Source: Treponema sp.
GTDB taxonomy: Bacteria > Spirochaetota > Spirochaetia > Treponematales > Treponemataceae
DNA: 54,512 nucleotides
Reading direction: 5' to 3'
NCBI GenBank assembly: GCA_017449285.1
Contig: JAFSJX010000018.1
Location: forward strand, 1 to 54,512
Each line of letters starts with the position of its first letter. Position 1 is the first letter of the stretch. The notes beneath the pieces were generated by a model. That model did no database searches, was not told the origin of the DNA, and saw only the letters and a program-made list of their open reading frames with translations. Position numbers and translations under genes: made by a program. This document shows, piece by piece, positions 42,280 to 51,403 of the stretch.

Positions 42280-43134
42280 ATGGTTATTAATCACAACATG
42301 AGTTCTTTGTATGCGAACCGTACTCTGGGTATCAGCGATAACCAGTTGATGGGAAACATCGAAAAACTCAGCTCAGGTCAGCGTATCAATAAGGCTGGCG
42401 ATGATGCTTCAGGTTTGGCAGTATCTGAAAAGATGCGCAGCCAGATTCGCGGATTGAATCAGGCAAACAGAAACATTCAGAATGGTGTTTCTTTCATTCA
42501 GTCTACAGAAGGCTATCTGCAGGAAACTGAGGATATTCTTCAGAGAATCCGTGAACTTGCAGTTCAGTCAGCCAACGGCATTTATTCAGACGAAGACCGT
42601 ATGCAGATTCAGGTTGAAGTGAGCCAGCTGGTTGCGGAAGTTGACCGCATCGCTTCTTCAGCTCAGTTCAACGGCATGAATATGCTTACCGGTGGCTTTG
42701 CTGAGAATTCCGCTTCTGGACGCATTATGCAGTTCCAGGTCGGAGCAAACGTTGATCAGAACGCACGTGTATATATCGGCACAATGACTGCTCAGGCACT
42801 TGGTCTGAAGGGCACTCAGGGCAATGACGAGCAGATTGGCATTTCAACACCGGACAGCGCAAACGCGGCTATTGCAACCGTTGATCACGCTCTTATGACA
42901 GTGTCAAAGCAGCGCGCAGATTTGGGTGCATATCAGAACCGCTTTGAAACAGCTGCACAGGGCGTTGGAGTTGCTGCTGAAAACCTTCAGGCTGCTGAAT
43001 CACGCATTCGTGATGCGGATATGGCTTCTGAAATGGTCGAATACACGAAAAACCAGATTCTTACACAGTCTGGTACGGCTATGTTGGCTCAGGCAAACAG
43101 CCAGTCTCAGAACGTTCTCGCTCTGATGAGATAA
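42280..43134 (+). CDS. flaB: Flagellin FlaB (second copy)
   Basis: A 284-residue flagellin, similar throughout to the first copy: [20 protein letters not shown] at the start, [24 protein letters not shown], and [10 protein letters not shown] at the end. It differs mostly in the middle ([20 protein letters not shown]). GGAGGG lies in front of ATG 42280. Spirochaetes use several FlaB proteins in one filament. This pair may be differently expressed, since the leaders are unlike each other. Confidence 0.97.
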   Translation: MVINHNMSSLYANRTLGISDNQLMGNIEKLSSGQRINKAGDDASGLAVSEKMRSQIRGLNQANRNIQNGVSFIQSTEGYLQETEDILQRIRELAVQSANGIYSDEDRMQIQVEVSQLVAEVDRIASSAQFNGMNMLTGGFAENSASGRIMQFQVGANVDQNARVYIGTMTAQALGLKGTQGNDEQIGISTPDSANAAIATVDHALMTVSKQRADLGAYQNRFETAAQGVGVAAENLQAAESRIRDADMASEMVEYTKNQILTQSGTAMLAQANSQSQNVLALMR

Positions 43135-43210
43135 TTTCTGGGATAACACCAAAACCGCATTTTTTGCCAAGAGATTACTGGATGTCGTCTTTTCGACAGA
43201 AATTGCGTAA

Positions 43211-43240
43211 GGGGGAATGGGTGCGCCCCTGTTCCCCTTT
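43211..43240 (+). terminator. Terminator after second flaB
   Basis: GGGGAA ... TTCCCC with inner GGG/CCC pairs, then TTTTATT. Strong. Confidence 0.85.
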
Positions 43241-43258
43241 TATTCAGGAGGAAGCCCT

Positions 43259-43636
43259 ATGAATATCAATTCAATCGGGCAGAATTTGGCAATGGATGGC
43301 CACAATCTCTACAACTCCGCAGCAACCGCCTACAAAGCACAGTCTTCGGTTCAGCCGGCACAAGTGCCTATGGCAGATGCCGCACAAGTGGTACAGAACA
43401 TTACCAATAATATTGCCCAAGTTAAGGAAGATGTCCGTCAGATACAAAGGCTGTCGGACGTAGTGATGGGTCGCAAGGTTCAGTTCAATGTTAGCCAGGA
43501 ATTGAATCAGGTGATAGTGAGAATAGTTGATCCTTCTACCGATCAGGTTATCAAGGAGATTCCATCAGCAGATATACAGAAGTTGAAAGCGAGAATCAGA
43601 AAAACCATCGGACTTTTGTTCGATGAAATGATTTAA
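43259..43636 (+). CDS. flaG: FlaG family flagellar protein
   Basis: A 125-residue FlaG-type protein. The N-terminal half is flexible (Asn/Ala/Gln-rich). The C-terminal domain is VVMGRKVQFNVSQELNQVIV followed by RIVDPSTDQVIKEIP and a short helix. FlaG affects filament length in other bacteria. GAGGAAG precedes ATG 43259. It lies between flaB and fliD, the usual place. Confidence 0.9.
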   Translation: MNINSIGQNLAMDGHNLYNSAATAYKAQSSVQPAQVPMADAAQVVQNITNNIAQVKEDVRQIQRLSDVVMGRKVQFNVSQELNQVIVRIVDPSTDQVIKEIPSADIQKLKARIRKTIGLLFDEMI

Positions 43637-43665
43637 CCAATTGTACATCGTGTTGTGGAAAAAAT

Positions 43666-45738
43666 ATGGCAGAAATCAGCATACCTGGAGTCAGCAACAA
43701 ATATAAGACGAACGATTATATTGAAGCGCTGATGAAAAAAGAGCGAATTCCTCTGACTCGTGAGCAGGAGACGCTTGACAGGTATAAAGAGCAGCAAAGT
43801 GCTTGGCGGGGAGTTAATCAGAAAATGACTGAACTTCGGGAGAGCACCAAGGCTCTTTATTCTTACGATAACCCTTTTAACAACAAAATCGCTTCCTCTA
43901 CAAATGAAAATGCCGTCACGGCAGATGCTGGTCGTGAAGCCGCATTTGGACAGGTAAAAATTGATGTAATCAAACCAGCAAGTACAGACCGATTTCTTTC
44001 AGCAGAACTGGAAAAAAATGCGACCGTTCCCCAAGGAACCTACACTTTTCAGGTCGCGGATAAGACCGTTTCATTCAACTGGAAAGGCGGAAAAATAACA
44101 GATTTTGTCAACTCACTCAACAGACGTGGAAACAACGTGATAAAGGCTTCCCTTGTCGGAGTAAGCGGCAACAAGCAGTCACTTTTAATAGAATCTCTCA
44201 AAACGGGCGAAGAAAGCAATCTTATTCTTCGGGATGCCGCGCTTTCTTATGCGCTGCAGAACGGAATCCTCGAAAAAACAAAAGCAGAGGTCATCGAATT
44301 CGGCACGGACAAAGCAGAATTGTTCAATCCGCCTGAAGAAAGCTTTTTGCCCGATGTAGAGCAGGAAGGTCTCCCCGAAATGACGGCGGAAGCAGTTGAG
44401 GTCAGCCAGGGAAAAATCATGCTTCCGCCACGCACTGGCTTTTCAATTTCCGTGCCAGAAAATCTTGCGGAAAACGAATCGGAGCGTCTTGAATTTACCT
44501 TTGCGACCGAAGAAACCGAGGACATCACCCCCGAACTAAATGAACGCCGCACTATCCGCCCCGAATTGCAGAGCGCAGGAACGGCAAGTTACGAAGAAAT
44601 CATCATTCAGAACAACCCCAGCGAAACGGCACTGCCACCCGTTCCCCCGGAGCCGCTTATTCCGGTGACCGATGCGGCGGATTTTTATGTTCATTCCAGC
44701 GATGGAACGGAAAAAAAGATTGACACCGCGGGCATTGTCGTTGATGCCGTAACGGGCGAAAAACGGGTGTCTCTCGCGCTCAAAGACTATCCCGCCATCG
44801 ACAGCATTGTGGTACGAAACCGCAACACGGGAACAACCGTCACTCTCTCGCAGTTTAGCGCATACGATGAAAAGAAAAATCTTGGCTACCAGCCTGTTCA
44901 CGCGCTGAGCAGAGCCGGAGACGCACAAATTAAATATGAAGGAATCACGATAAACCGTCCTACAAATACGATTGACGACGTTGTTCCCCATATCACGCTT
45001 AACATTCATAACCCCACAGAAAAAACAGAGACTATCGAAGTGACCGCAGACAAAGAGGCCGCAAAAGACGCGCTGATAAATTTTGTTGGCAACTACAATC
45101 AGGTGATTGCGGAAATGAATATTCTCAGTTCAAACAAGCCCGAAATCATCAGCGAACTGGATTATCTTTCGACAGAAGAACAAGAAGAGGCGAACAAGCG
45201 GCTGGGAATGTTTCAGGGTGACTACTCGCTTACGCAGAACAAGGCGCAGATGCAGTCAATCGTAGCGGCAAATTATAACTGGTCAGAAAACGCACCGATT
45301 ACGATGCTGTCGCAAATCGGCATTTCCACGCGGGCTTCGGGAAACAATCTCGGCTATTCGGCAAGTCAGTTGCGCGGTTATCTGGAGATTGATGAGCGAA
45401 AACTGGATTCTGTTCTGGACTCAAATCTTGAGGACATAAAAAATATTTTCGGCTACGACAACGACGGAGACATGATTATGGATTCGGGAATCGGTGTCGC
45501 GCTGGACAAACAACTTGGCTCATGGGTGCAAATTGGTGGTATAATCGCAAACAAGAATCGGGGAATCACGCAGAAAATCTCCGCGTCAGAAACGAATATC
45601 CGCAGACTGGAAAGCCAACTGGACAGAAAAGAAGCGGAACTGCGCTCAAAATACGGACAGATGGAAGGCACGCTGAACAGTCTGCAAGGACAAGCGAACA
45701 CCATCAATAATTTTGTCAATGGCGGTCGCCAGCAATAA
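43666..45738 (+). CDS. fliD: Flagellar filament cap protein FliD
   Basis: A 690-residue hook-associated protein 2. The FliD N-terminus is ISIPGVSNKYKTNDYIEALMKKERIPLTREQ, with DRYKEQQSAWRGVNQKM next. The C-terminal domain has QIGISTRASGNNLGYSASQ, LDSNLEDIKNIFGYDNDGD and a final coiled coil (KISASETNIRRLESQLDRKE). The middle, about 205-330, is rich in Glu and Pro (EETEDITPELNE) and longer than usual. It caps the periplasmic filament and guides FlaB assembly. TGTGGAAAA precedes the ATG. Confidence 0.95.
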   Translation: MAEISIPGVSNKYKTNDYIEALMKKERIPLTREQETLDRYKEQQSAWRGVNQKMTELRESTKALYSYDNPFNNKIASSTNENAVTADAGREAAFGQVKIDVIKPASTDRFLSAELEKNATVPQGTYTFQVADKTVSFNWKGGKITDFVNSLNRRGNNVIKASLVGVSGNKQSLLIESLKTGEESNLILRDAALSYALQNGILEKTKAEVIEFGTDKAELFNPPEESFLPDVEQEGLPEMTAEAVEVSQGKIMLPPRTGFSISVPENLAENESERLEFTFATEETEDITPELNERRTIRPELQSAGTASYEEIIIQNNPSETALPPVPPEPLIPVTDAADFYVHSSDGTEKKIDTAGIVVDAVTGEKRVSLALKDYPAIDSIVVRNRNTGTTVTLSQFSAYDEKKNLGYQPVHALSRAGDAQIKYEGITINRPTNTIDDVVPHITLNIHNPTEKTETIEVTADKEAAKDALINFVGNYNQVIAEMNILSSNKPEIISELDYLSTEEQEEANKRLGMFQGDYSLTQNKAQMQSIVAANYNWSENAPITMLSQIGISTRASGNNLGYSASQLRGYLEIDERKLDSVLDSNLEDIKNIFGYDNDGDMIMDSGIGVALDKQLGSWVQIGGIIANKNRGITQKISASETNIRRLESQLDRKEAELRSKYGQMEGTLNSLQGQANTINNFVNGGRQQ

Positions 45739-45747
45739 AGGTGAAGT

Positions 45748-46344
45748 ATGGAATTATTTGTAAACGGCAACAAACTGGATATTACGCTCGAAAACGAAAA
45801 AACTGTTGGTGACGTTCTGCGCAGTTTTGAGGAAGAATGCGCAAAGAACAATGCCACGACCGTCAGTATCATGCTGAACGGAACGAATATTGACGCGGAT
45901 TCATTCGATACGGCAGCACAAACCCCGCTTGCCGCCGACACAAAACTGGAATTGAGCGTCATCTCAGAATCGGACGTGCAGACTTCGCTTGAATATGAGG
46001 CAAAAATTGCCCGCCAGATTGCGGCTGACTTGGAGCAGATTCCCGTCCAGCTACAGAGCGGCAAAGACAAGGATGCGTCTGTCATCATTTCCCGTCTGGC
46101 GGATTTAGTAGACAGTTTCTGCCAGACTACTTCCCTTGCCGCGCTTTTTCCCGAACTGTTCGCAAAACTGAGCGTCGGCGGCTCTTCAATCAATTCGTTC
46201 TTTGAGGAATTTTCCGGCATACTGAGCGACTTCAAGCAGGCTCTGGAAGAAAAAGATTCCGTGCTTATCGGAGACCTTGCGGAATACGAAATCAGCCCAC
46301 GGTTGATTTCTCTGGCGGAATCAGTTGAAAAAGGAGACGCATGA
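45748..46344 (+). CDS. Unknown protein of the fliD operon
   Basis: A 198-residue acidic cytosolic protein. Residues 1-70 look like a small beta-grasp fold (MELFVNGNKLDITLENEKTV, SIMLNGTNIDADSF). The rest is helical (YEAKIARQIAADLEQIPVQL, LADLVDSFCQTTSL). It starts 9 bp after fliD and overlaps the PilZ gene by ATGA. The position fits a flagellar chaperone (FliS/FliT role), but there is no sequence proof. I do not recognise the family. Confidence 0.75.
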   Translation: MELFVNGNKLDITLENEKTVGDVLRSFEEECAKNNATTVSIMLNGTNIDADSFDTAAQTPLAADTKLELSVISESDVQTSLEYEAKIARQIAADLEQIPVQLQSGKDKDASVIISRLADLVDSFCQTTSLAALFPELFAKLSVGGSSINSFFEEFSGILSDFKQALEEKDSVLIGDLAEYEISPRLISLAESVEKGDA

Positions 46345-47429
46345 TGGGTGGCGGAAGTGGTTCTCCGATTGTTGCTCGGACGCAGGTAAATCTTCTCCTC
46401 GTTATCGCAATTCTTGTCAGCATAATTGTAGTTATCGTCATTATCTACTTGATTTCAAAGGCAATCCGCGATTATCACAATTCGCCCGCCTATTTTGAAA
46501 AAAAACGGCTTCGCCCTACTTCATCTGGCGACATAAGTGAAATCGCACGGCAATGCAAACTTGTCCGCGATGAAAGGGACGTACTCCAGCAGATTTGTCA
46601 TAAAAACCCCTCGCCGAACATCCTGTACACGGTGCATGATTTGGAAGCGATGGAAAAACTGTTCAAGAAGGAATTTGACGACCTTGACCAGAAGGGCGAT
46701 GAAAACAGCAAGACATTCCTCTTCTCCCTGCGCTCAAAAATCCGGAAGAATTATATGCCGCCGGAAGAAATGACTTCTTCCCGCAAAATCGACATCGGCA
46801 CTCGGATGACGTATACGGTTTCTCGCGGCATTCACCACAAATTGACGTACGTAAACAAAACGCAGGACGTAATGATTCTGAACCTGCCGCAATTCATGGT
46901 AGAAAGAAACGAAAAGCCCGCTACACTCTCCAGAATTCTGCTTGTCTTTGAACTTGCGTCCGGCTCGCCTTATCAGATGGAAACCCGTGTCGTCCGCTAC
47001 CAACTCGGAAGCCACGGCGAAGAACAGATGATTGTCATGCATTCGGATCAGATTATTCCCCTGCAAAAGCGTCAGGTTGAACGTATTGAGATGCAGGAAG
47101 ACTGTGATTTTTCATCGGTCATTGTGACTACCGTTAAAGAGGGAAAAAATAGTCACATTGAATACAAAATGTCCTCAACGATACATAAAGGCATTCTTCT
47201 TGATGTTTCCGCAGGCGGTTGCCGTCTTGTGGTGAACATTCCAATAAAAGCAGAGCAGTTTATCAATATCAGCGGCAGACTGAACACACGGGACGTTGAT
47301 TCGGCAATCGGAACAATCTTGCGTACGACTAAGCGTGAGGACGGAAAATTCATCCTGCACATTAAGTTCGTCAAGATTGATCCTCCCACAGTCAACCGCA
47401 TTCAGGCAAAAGCCTGTGGATATGCTTAA
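46341..47429 (+). CDS. Membrane-anchored PilZ-domain protein
   Basis: 362 residues. One membrane helix lies near the N-terminus (VNLLLVIAILVSIIVVIVII, about 12-31). A PilZ/YcgR-like N-domain follows, and then the c-di-GMP binding PilZ domain with RQVER (RxxxR, about 243) and DVSAGG (DxSxxG, about 290). The start overlaps the previous stop (ATGA) and AAAGGAG lies in front. An ATG 3 bp on is possible. In spirochaetes PilZ proteins change motility in answer to c-di-GMP. The fliD operon setting fits. Confidence 0.85.
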   Translation: MMGGGSGSPIVARTQVNLLLVIAILVSIIVVIVIIYLISKAIRDYHNSPAYFEKKRLRPTSSGDISEIARQCKLVRDERDVLQQICHKNPSPNILYTVHDLEAMEKLFKKEFDDLDQKGDENSKTFLFSLRSKIRKNYMPPEEMTSSRKIDIGTRMTYTVSRGIHHKLTYVNKTQDVMILNLPQFMVERNEKPATLSRILLVFELASGSPYQMETRVVRYQLGSHGEEQMIVMHSDQIIPLQKRQVERIEMQEDCDFSSVIVTTVKEGKNSHIEYKMSSTIHKGILLDVSAGGCRLVVNIPIKAEQFINISGRLNTRDVDSAIGTILRTTKREDGKFILHIKFVKIDPPTVNRIQAKACGYA

Positions 47430-47448
47430 GGCAAGGTCTCCGCAAGGC

Positions 47449-47478
47449 TTGACGGCTCACCCTATTTTGGAGTATTCT
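47449..47478 (+). promoter_or_regulatory. Sigma-70 promoter, leaderless gene
   Basis: TTGACG, an 18-bp spacer and TATTCT. The predicted start is next to the ATG at 47486, and no ribosome site lies at normal distance. Confidence 0.5.
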
Positions 47479-47485
47479 ATAGAGA

Positions 47486-47752
47486 ATGAAGGTGCTAGAA
47501 CTACAGTCTGTAAGACGAGAGGATTTCGGACTCTACTACAGAAAGAACTACACAGCAATAGCCGTAATGGAAATCGTCTCAAAAATAGTGCGCGCACCTG
47601 TTTCTTTTGTCATAGAGACAAGCCCGCTAGGAACAAAGCAGCTTGATGTAGAAGTCTCAAAAGAAGCCAATATCAATTATCCCATGCTCCCCATTCTGAC
47701 CGGTCTAAAGACATTCATCATGGCAATGGAAAAACAAGGCGCATTACCGTGA
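47486..47752 (+). CDS. Small protein before tsaE, unknown function
   Basis: An 88-residue protein with no signal or membrane part. Text such as MKVLELQSVRREDFGLYYRK, ETSPLGTKQLDVEVS and LPILTGLKTFIMAMEKQG. A gene of this size stands at the same place between the flagellar genes and tsaE in other treponemes, as far as I recall. The stop overlaps the GTG start of tsaE by 3 bp. The function is unknown. Confidence 0.75.
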   Translation: MKVLELQSVRREDFGLYYRKNYTAIAVMEIVSKIVRAPVSFVIETSPLGTKQLDVEVSKEANINYPMLPILTGLKTFIMAMEKQGALP

Positions 47753-48189
47753 CACCCCTCACCTATATCACCCGTACTGAAGAAGAGACTATCGCACTGG
47801 GTAAAAAAATCGGCTCTAAATTGCAAAAAGGCGACATCATTGCGCTACAGGGGACGCTCGGTGCAGGGAAAACAACGATTACAAAAGGCATCGCCGTTTC
47901 ACTTGGCATTGAAGATACAATCACCAGCCCTACATTCTGCCTGATTTCTGAATACGAAGGAAAAATGCCCCTCTATCACATGGACGTATACCGTCTTGAA
48001 GGAACGGAAGACTTTATCAACCTTGGTGTGGACGATATGCTGTACGGACGCGGCGTATGCCTAATTGAATGGAGCGAAAAAATCATGGACGAACTTCCCA
48101 AAAAGACGATTATCCTTCGTCTTGTGCCGAACGAAGATGGAAGCCGCACCATAACAATAGAAAACTGGGACTACGGGGAGGTAGCATGA
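47749..48189 (+). CDS. tsaE: tRNA t6A biosynthesis ATPase TsaE
   Basis: A 146-residue P-loop ATPase needed for N6-threonylcarbamoyl-adenosine at tRNA position 37. Walker A is QGTLGAGKTTITKGIA. Also seen are SPTFCLISEY and YHMDVYRLEG, and the late VCLIEWSEKI. The start is GTG 47749 inside the end of the previous gene. Its stop overlaps the ATG of tsaB (ATGA). TsaE, TsaB and TsaD act together; tsaD is not in the window. Confidence 0.95.
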   Translation: MTPLTYITRTEEETIALGKKIGSKLQKGDIIALQGTLGAGKTTITKGIAVSLGIEDTITSPTFCLISEYEGKMPLYHMDVYRLEGTEDFINLGVDDMLYGRGVCLIEWSEKIMDELPKKTIILRLVPNEDGSRTITIENWDYGEVA

Positions 48190-48863
48190 ACGCTCTGGCA
48201 GTAGATTCCGCCGCTAGCCGTATGGTAATCGCGGCAAAAAAAGATGACGATGTTGCAACGCTTTCGCTGGACATCGCGATGAAGCAGTCTGAAAAAATTC
48301 TTCCCGCAATTGACTTTGTTCTTTCTGAAGTGGGATTGACTCCCGCTGACCTTGACTACACGGCTATCTGCAAAGGTCCTGGCACGTTTACAGGATTGCG
48401 GCTGGGGTTTTCCGCGCTCAAGGCACTCACGCTCTCAAACAATATACCGCTTTATGCCGTTCCTACGTTGGAAGCGTATGCCTTTCCTTTTGCGGAATTT
48501 GCAGGTGCGGTAGTCTCCGTAATCGATGCAAAAAAAGACCAGTTCTTTGCCTCTGTCTATCGCGGCGGAAAATGCTGCATGCCTCCAAAAGACACGGATA
48601 CGACCGAAATACTAAAAAATCTTGATGCAGAGGAAAGCGTTCTTATAGTCGGTCAGAATGCCGACGTATTTGCGGAAAACTTGCGGTCGCTTGCTCCTAC
48701 CCTTGACGTTCGATGTTACAAATCACAACCCGCCGCCACAAGCGCGCTCTTTACGCTTGCAGAGCAGATGATTGCACAAAAAGAGCCGCCGCTAGCGGAT
48801 TACGACGGACCTGACTACATGCGGAAAAGCGAAGCGGAAATCGCCGCGGAAGCAAAAGCATAA
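48186..48863 (+). CDS. tsaB: tRNA t6A biosynthesis protein TsaB
   Basis: A 225-residue ASKHA-fold partner of TsaD. It starts MNALAVDSAASRMVIAA. The family block is LDYTAICKGPGTFTGLRLGF (GPGSFTGLR type), followed by KALTLSNNIPLYAVPTLEAYA. ATG 48186 is used because of the ATGA overlap with tsaE and GGAGG in front. A longer frame from 48069 reads through tsaE out of frame. Confidence 0.95.
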   Translation: MNALAVDSAASRMVIAAKKDDDVATLSLDIAMKQSEKILPAIDFVLSEVGLTPADLDYTAICKGPGTFTGLRLGFSALKALTLSNNIPLYAVPTLEAYAFPFAEFAGAVVSVIDAKKDQFFASVYRGGKCCMPPKDTDTTEILKNLDAEESVLIVGQNADVFAENLRSLAPTLDVRCYKSQPAATSALFTLAEQMIAQKEPPLADYDGPDYMRKSEAEIAAEAKA

Positions 48864-48982
48864 TCTGTGCCGAGGCAAAAGAAAATCTTAAGAAATAACG
48901 CTCTACAAAGCGTAGGTTGCTTTGCCAGAAGACAGGCTGTATTGTGTTAGTGTAGCTACAAATTGAAGACAAGAGAACACAC

Positions 48983-49216
48983 ATGACTAACCAATACATT
49001 ACTGGCGCGATGATAAAACGTTTGCGCGAAAAGAAAAATCTGACGCAGACCCAACTTGCGGAAAAAATCAACGTGACCGACAAGGCTGTCTCAAAATGGG
49101 AAACAGGTCGTGGCTATCCAGATATTTCGCTGGTAGAACCGCTTGCAATGGCTTTGGGCGTTTCGGTGATTGACCCGAGCAGGACGCTGTGGCACGATTC
49201 AAAATCAGCGGAATAA
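48983..49216 (+). CDS. Short XRE-family regulator
   Basis: 77 residues with a complete Cro/C1-type helix-turn-helix: MIKRLREKKNLTQTQLAEKI, NVTDKAVSKWETGRGYPDIS and LVEPLAMALGVSV. Related proteins usually go on with ELL(N/G)GE and a C-terminal domain. Here the chain changes to IDPSRTLWHDSKSAE and stops, so a truncation is possible. It stands alone between tsaB and the convergent csrA. Confidence 0.8.
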   Translation: MTNQYITGAMIKRLREKKNLTQTQLAEKINVTDKAVSKWETGRGYPDISLVEPLAMALGVSVIDPSRTLWHDSKSAE

Positions 49217-49292
49217 AACAAGTGTATTACTATTGCAACCAGCACGGTCTGTTCAAAACACCTGTTTCCCGCTGACTTTGCGAACCACGTTC

Positions 49293-49523
49293 TTATTCTT
49301 TTGCGCCGAGCAGTTTGGAAAGCGCTTCCAATGTTGCCGTTCCAGCGGCAGCCTCGCGGTTCTGCGCCTGAATGGAGTCGTACACTTCCTGACGGAACAC
49401 CTTGACGTTTTTTGGAGCCTCCACGCCGATTTTCACCTGGTCGCCGTGAATTTCGATAATCGTCAGCGTGATGTCGGTGCCGATTTTTATTTTTTCATCA
49501 ACTTTTCTGGACAATATAAGCAT
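49293..49523 (-). CDS. csrA: Carbon storage/flagellin translation regulator CsrA
   Basis: 76 residues. It binds GGA motifs in mRNA leaders as a dimer. [20 protein letters not shown] and [20 protein letters not shown] are typical, including the RNA-binding Arg in VFRQEVY. The ATG shares its A with the fliW stop (TAATG) and has GGGGAAAA in front. With FliW it should control flaB translation. Confidence 0.97.
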   Translation of the reverse strand: MLILSRKVDEKIKIGTDITLTIIEIHGDQVKIGVEAPKNVKVFRQEVYDSIQAQNREAAAGTATLEALSKLLGAKE

Positions 49524-49963
49524 TATTTTCCCCGTGCCTGAAGCGCTTTCAAGATGTTATGCTTGGTGGTCCACTTGGAATCAGAAAGGATAACTTGCAG
49601 CGCGGCTTGCGTTTTGCGGTTCACCACGAGCGGACCTTGCAGATTCGCCGTAACAGGACCTCCGTCAGCCGGAACGGTGACTACCGACCACACATATACA
49701 TCGGTCGGAGAGACAATGCCAATATCTTTGAGCATTTTGTCATCAATATCAAGTTCATAATCATTGACGATAAGAAATGGGTCTACCAGCAAAAAAGCAA
49801 GTCCCTTTTCATCCAGCGATTGAAGCCAGAAAAACGGCTCATATTCTGCCTCAATCAATGCGTACCTGTGATACTCCTCAAACCCGAACAATCCCTTGGG
49901 AAAGTTCAGAATGCGGGAATCATCCACCGTCACTTTGCCCATCGTCTTTGTCTGTACTTCCAT
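49523..49963 (-). CDS. fliW: Flagellar assembly factor FliW
   Basis: A 146-residue CsrA antagonist that also binds flagellin. Typical text is [39 protein letters not shown] and the later [21 protein letters not shown]. It lies between flgL and csrA. The GTAGGGG in front of the ATG is 9 bp away. When flagellin accumulates, FliW is bound and CsrA is freed to shut flaB down (known in Bacillus, inferred here). Confidence 0.96.
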   Translation of the reverse strand: MEVQTKTMGKVTVDDSRILNFPKGLFGFEEYHRYALIEAEYEPFFWLQSLDEKGLAFLLVDPFLIVNDYELDIDDKMLKDIGIVSPTDVYVWSVVTVPADGGPVTANLQGPLVVNRKTQAALQVILSDSKWTTKHNILKALQARGK

Positions 49964-50029
49964 GTCGTTTTACCCCTACAATTTATTTTCAGCCGAAAAA
50001 CGGCCGTATGGCTACCTCCTGCAGCCTTG

Positions 50030-51280
50030 TTACCTCATGTAATCCAAAAGCGAAGTTGAATACATTTTTCCCGCATTGGAAAGCGTCGCCTGCTGAGTGA
50101 GTTCCAGCATTTTTTCGTCAGTAATCGCCTTAGTCAAATCCAAATCGCCCTCGCGGGAAATATGATTGGTCACGTTGAGCGCAACCGCAGAAGAGCGAAT
50201 CATGTCGTTTTCCACCCGCTCATATTCGCTTCCGCTTTTTGCAACACGTGCCGTAAGCGTAGTGATTCCGCTGTCAAGGCTTGCAAGCACACGTCCGCCA
50301 ATTGCCTCGTGGTCACCCTTGAACATTGCATCACGCAGGGCAATCACGCTGTCAAAAAGGCTACCACCAGAGACGCGCACGCTGTCACCCAGATTGTAGG
50401 GCGGCTTCTGGCTGGAATCTTTTATAATGCCCAGTTCGTTGAGCGCGCTTCCCGAAACATCTTCCAGCCACAACTGGCGCGCATCGGTCGTAGACAAATC
50501 AAGCCCGCGCGTCACAGGGTCAAGCGTTGCCTTGATTGCCGCTCCGCTGTCGTTAATCTTTGCGATGAGCGAATAGATGTTGTCGCCCGTCTCCACCTGA
50601 ATCAACTGCCCGTCCACGGAAATCATCGAATCTTCCTGTGCCTGCCAAGTAGTCGCATCCCGTCCGCCAAACAGACGCTGTTTTTCCGCCCAGAACGTCC
50701 TGTTCCCCGCATTCTCCACGGTGATATATTTGTTTTCGTCAAGCTCAACTTTGTTTGCGTCAATCGTACCGTTATAACGCACGTTCGCAATCAGGGGAAC
50801 AGATGAGCCCTCCACCGCTCCCATGTCGATGTCAAAGGCGCGCATGTGCGTGTTCGTTCCCGCAAAAATAGATGAGCCGTCAGGACCGGTAGCATTCGCG
50901 TTCTGAATCAATTCACCCAAAAGCTCATTCACTTCCACCGCCATATTATTCAAGTCTTCTTTGGTATACGTACCGTGTGCGCCGGAAATGGCAAGTTCAC
51001 GCACCCGCTGCATGATTTCGAGGGAATTGGTCATATAGCCTTCGCGGTACTGGAACTGGTCGCGGAGCGTCGCGGCATTCTGCTCAAAATTGTTCACACG
51101 GGTCAGGTAAGACTGATACTTTACCAAATGCCCCGCAGAAATCGGGTCGTCGCGCAGATTGAGAATGCGCTGCTGCGTGCCCATTTGATTCGTCACGCGG
51201 TTTAAGCGGCTCTCCTGCTTGCGAAGATTGTACTGAGTATTCGTATTATTCATTTGGCTCGAAATTCTGCGCATATTCAC
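50030..51280 (-). CDS. flgL: Hook-filament junction protein FlgL
   Basis: A 416-residue hook-associated protein 3. The N-terminus is MRRISSQMNNTNTQYNLRKQ, then NRVTNQMGTQQRILNLRDDP. The flagellin-like N-terminal helix contains MQRVRELAISGAHGTYTKED, and the C-terminal helix contains YERVENDMIRSSAVALNVT. The first residues may start from ATG 51280 or the ATG 6 bp on. AGGAGTGA fits 51280. It follows flgK after 123 bp. Confidence 0.95.
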   Translation of the reverse strand: MNMRRISSQMNNTNTQYNLRKQESRLNRVTNQMGTQQRILNLRDDPISAGHLVKYQSYLTRVNNFEQNAATLRDQFQYREGYMTNSLEIMQRVRELAISGAHGTYTKEDLNNMAVEVNELLGELIQNANATGPDGSSIFAGTNTHMRAFDIDMGAVEGSSVPLIANVRYNGTIDANKVELDENKYITVENAGNRTFWAEKQRLFGGRDATTWQAQEDSMISVDGQLIQVETGDNIYSLIAKINDSGAAIKATLDPVTRGLDLSTTDARQLWLEDVSGSALNELGIIKDSSQKPPYNLGDSVRVSGGSLFDSVIALRDAMFKGDHEAIGGRVLASLDSGITTLTARVAKSGSEYERVENDMIRSSAVALNVTNHISREGDLDLTKAITDEKMLELTQQATLSNAGKMYSTSLLDYMR

Positions 51281-51403
51281 TCCTTTTGGGTTACGACTCT
51301 TATTCTGCTATTCAATAGGATACATACGGATTAAAAAGATGGATATGGATTTCTTAGTTTTTATCCTTATGAATCTTTTATATCCTATGTATCACCATGA
51401 ATA

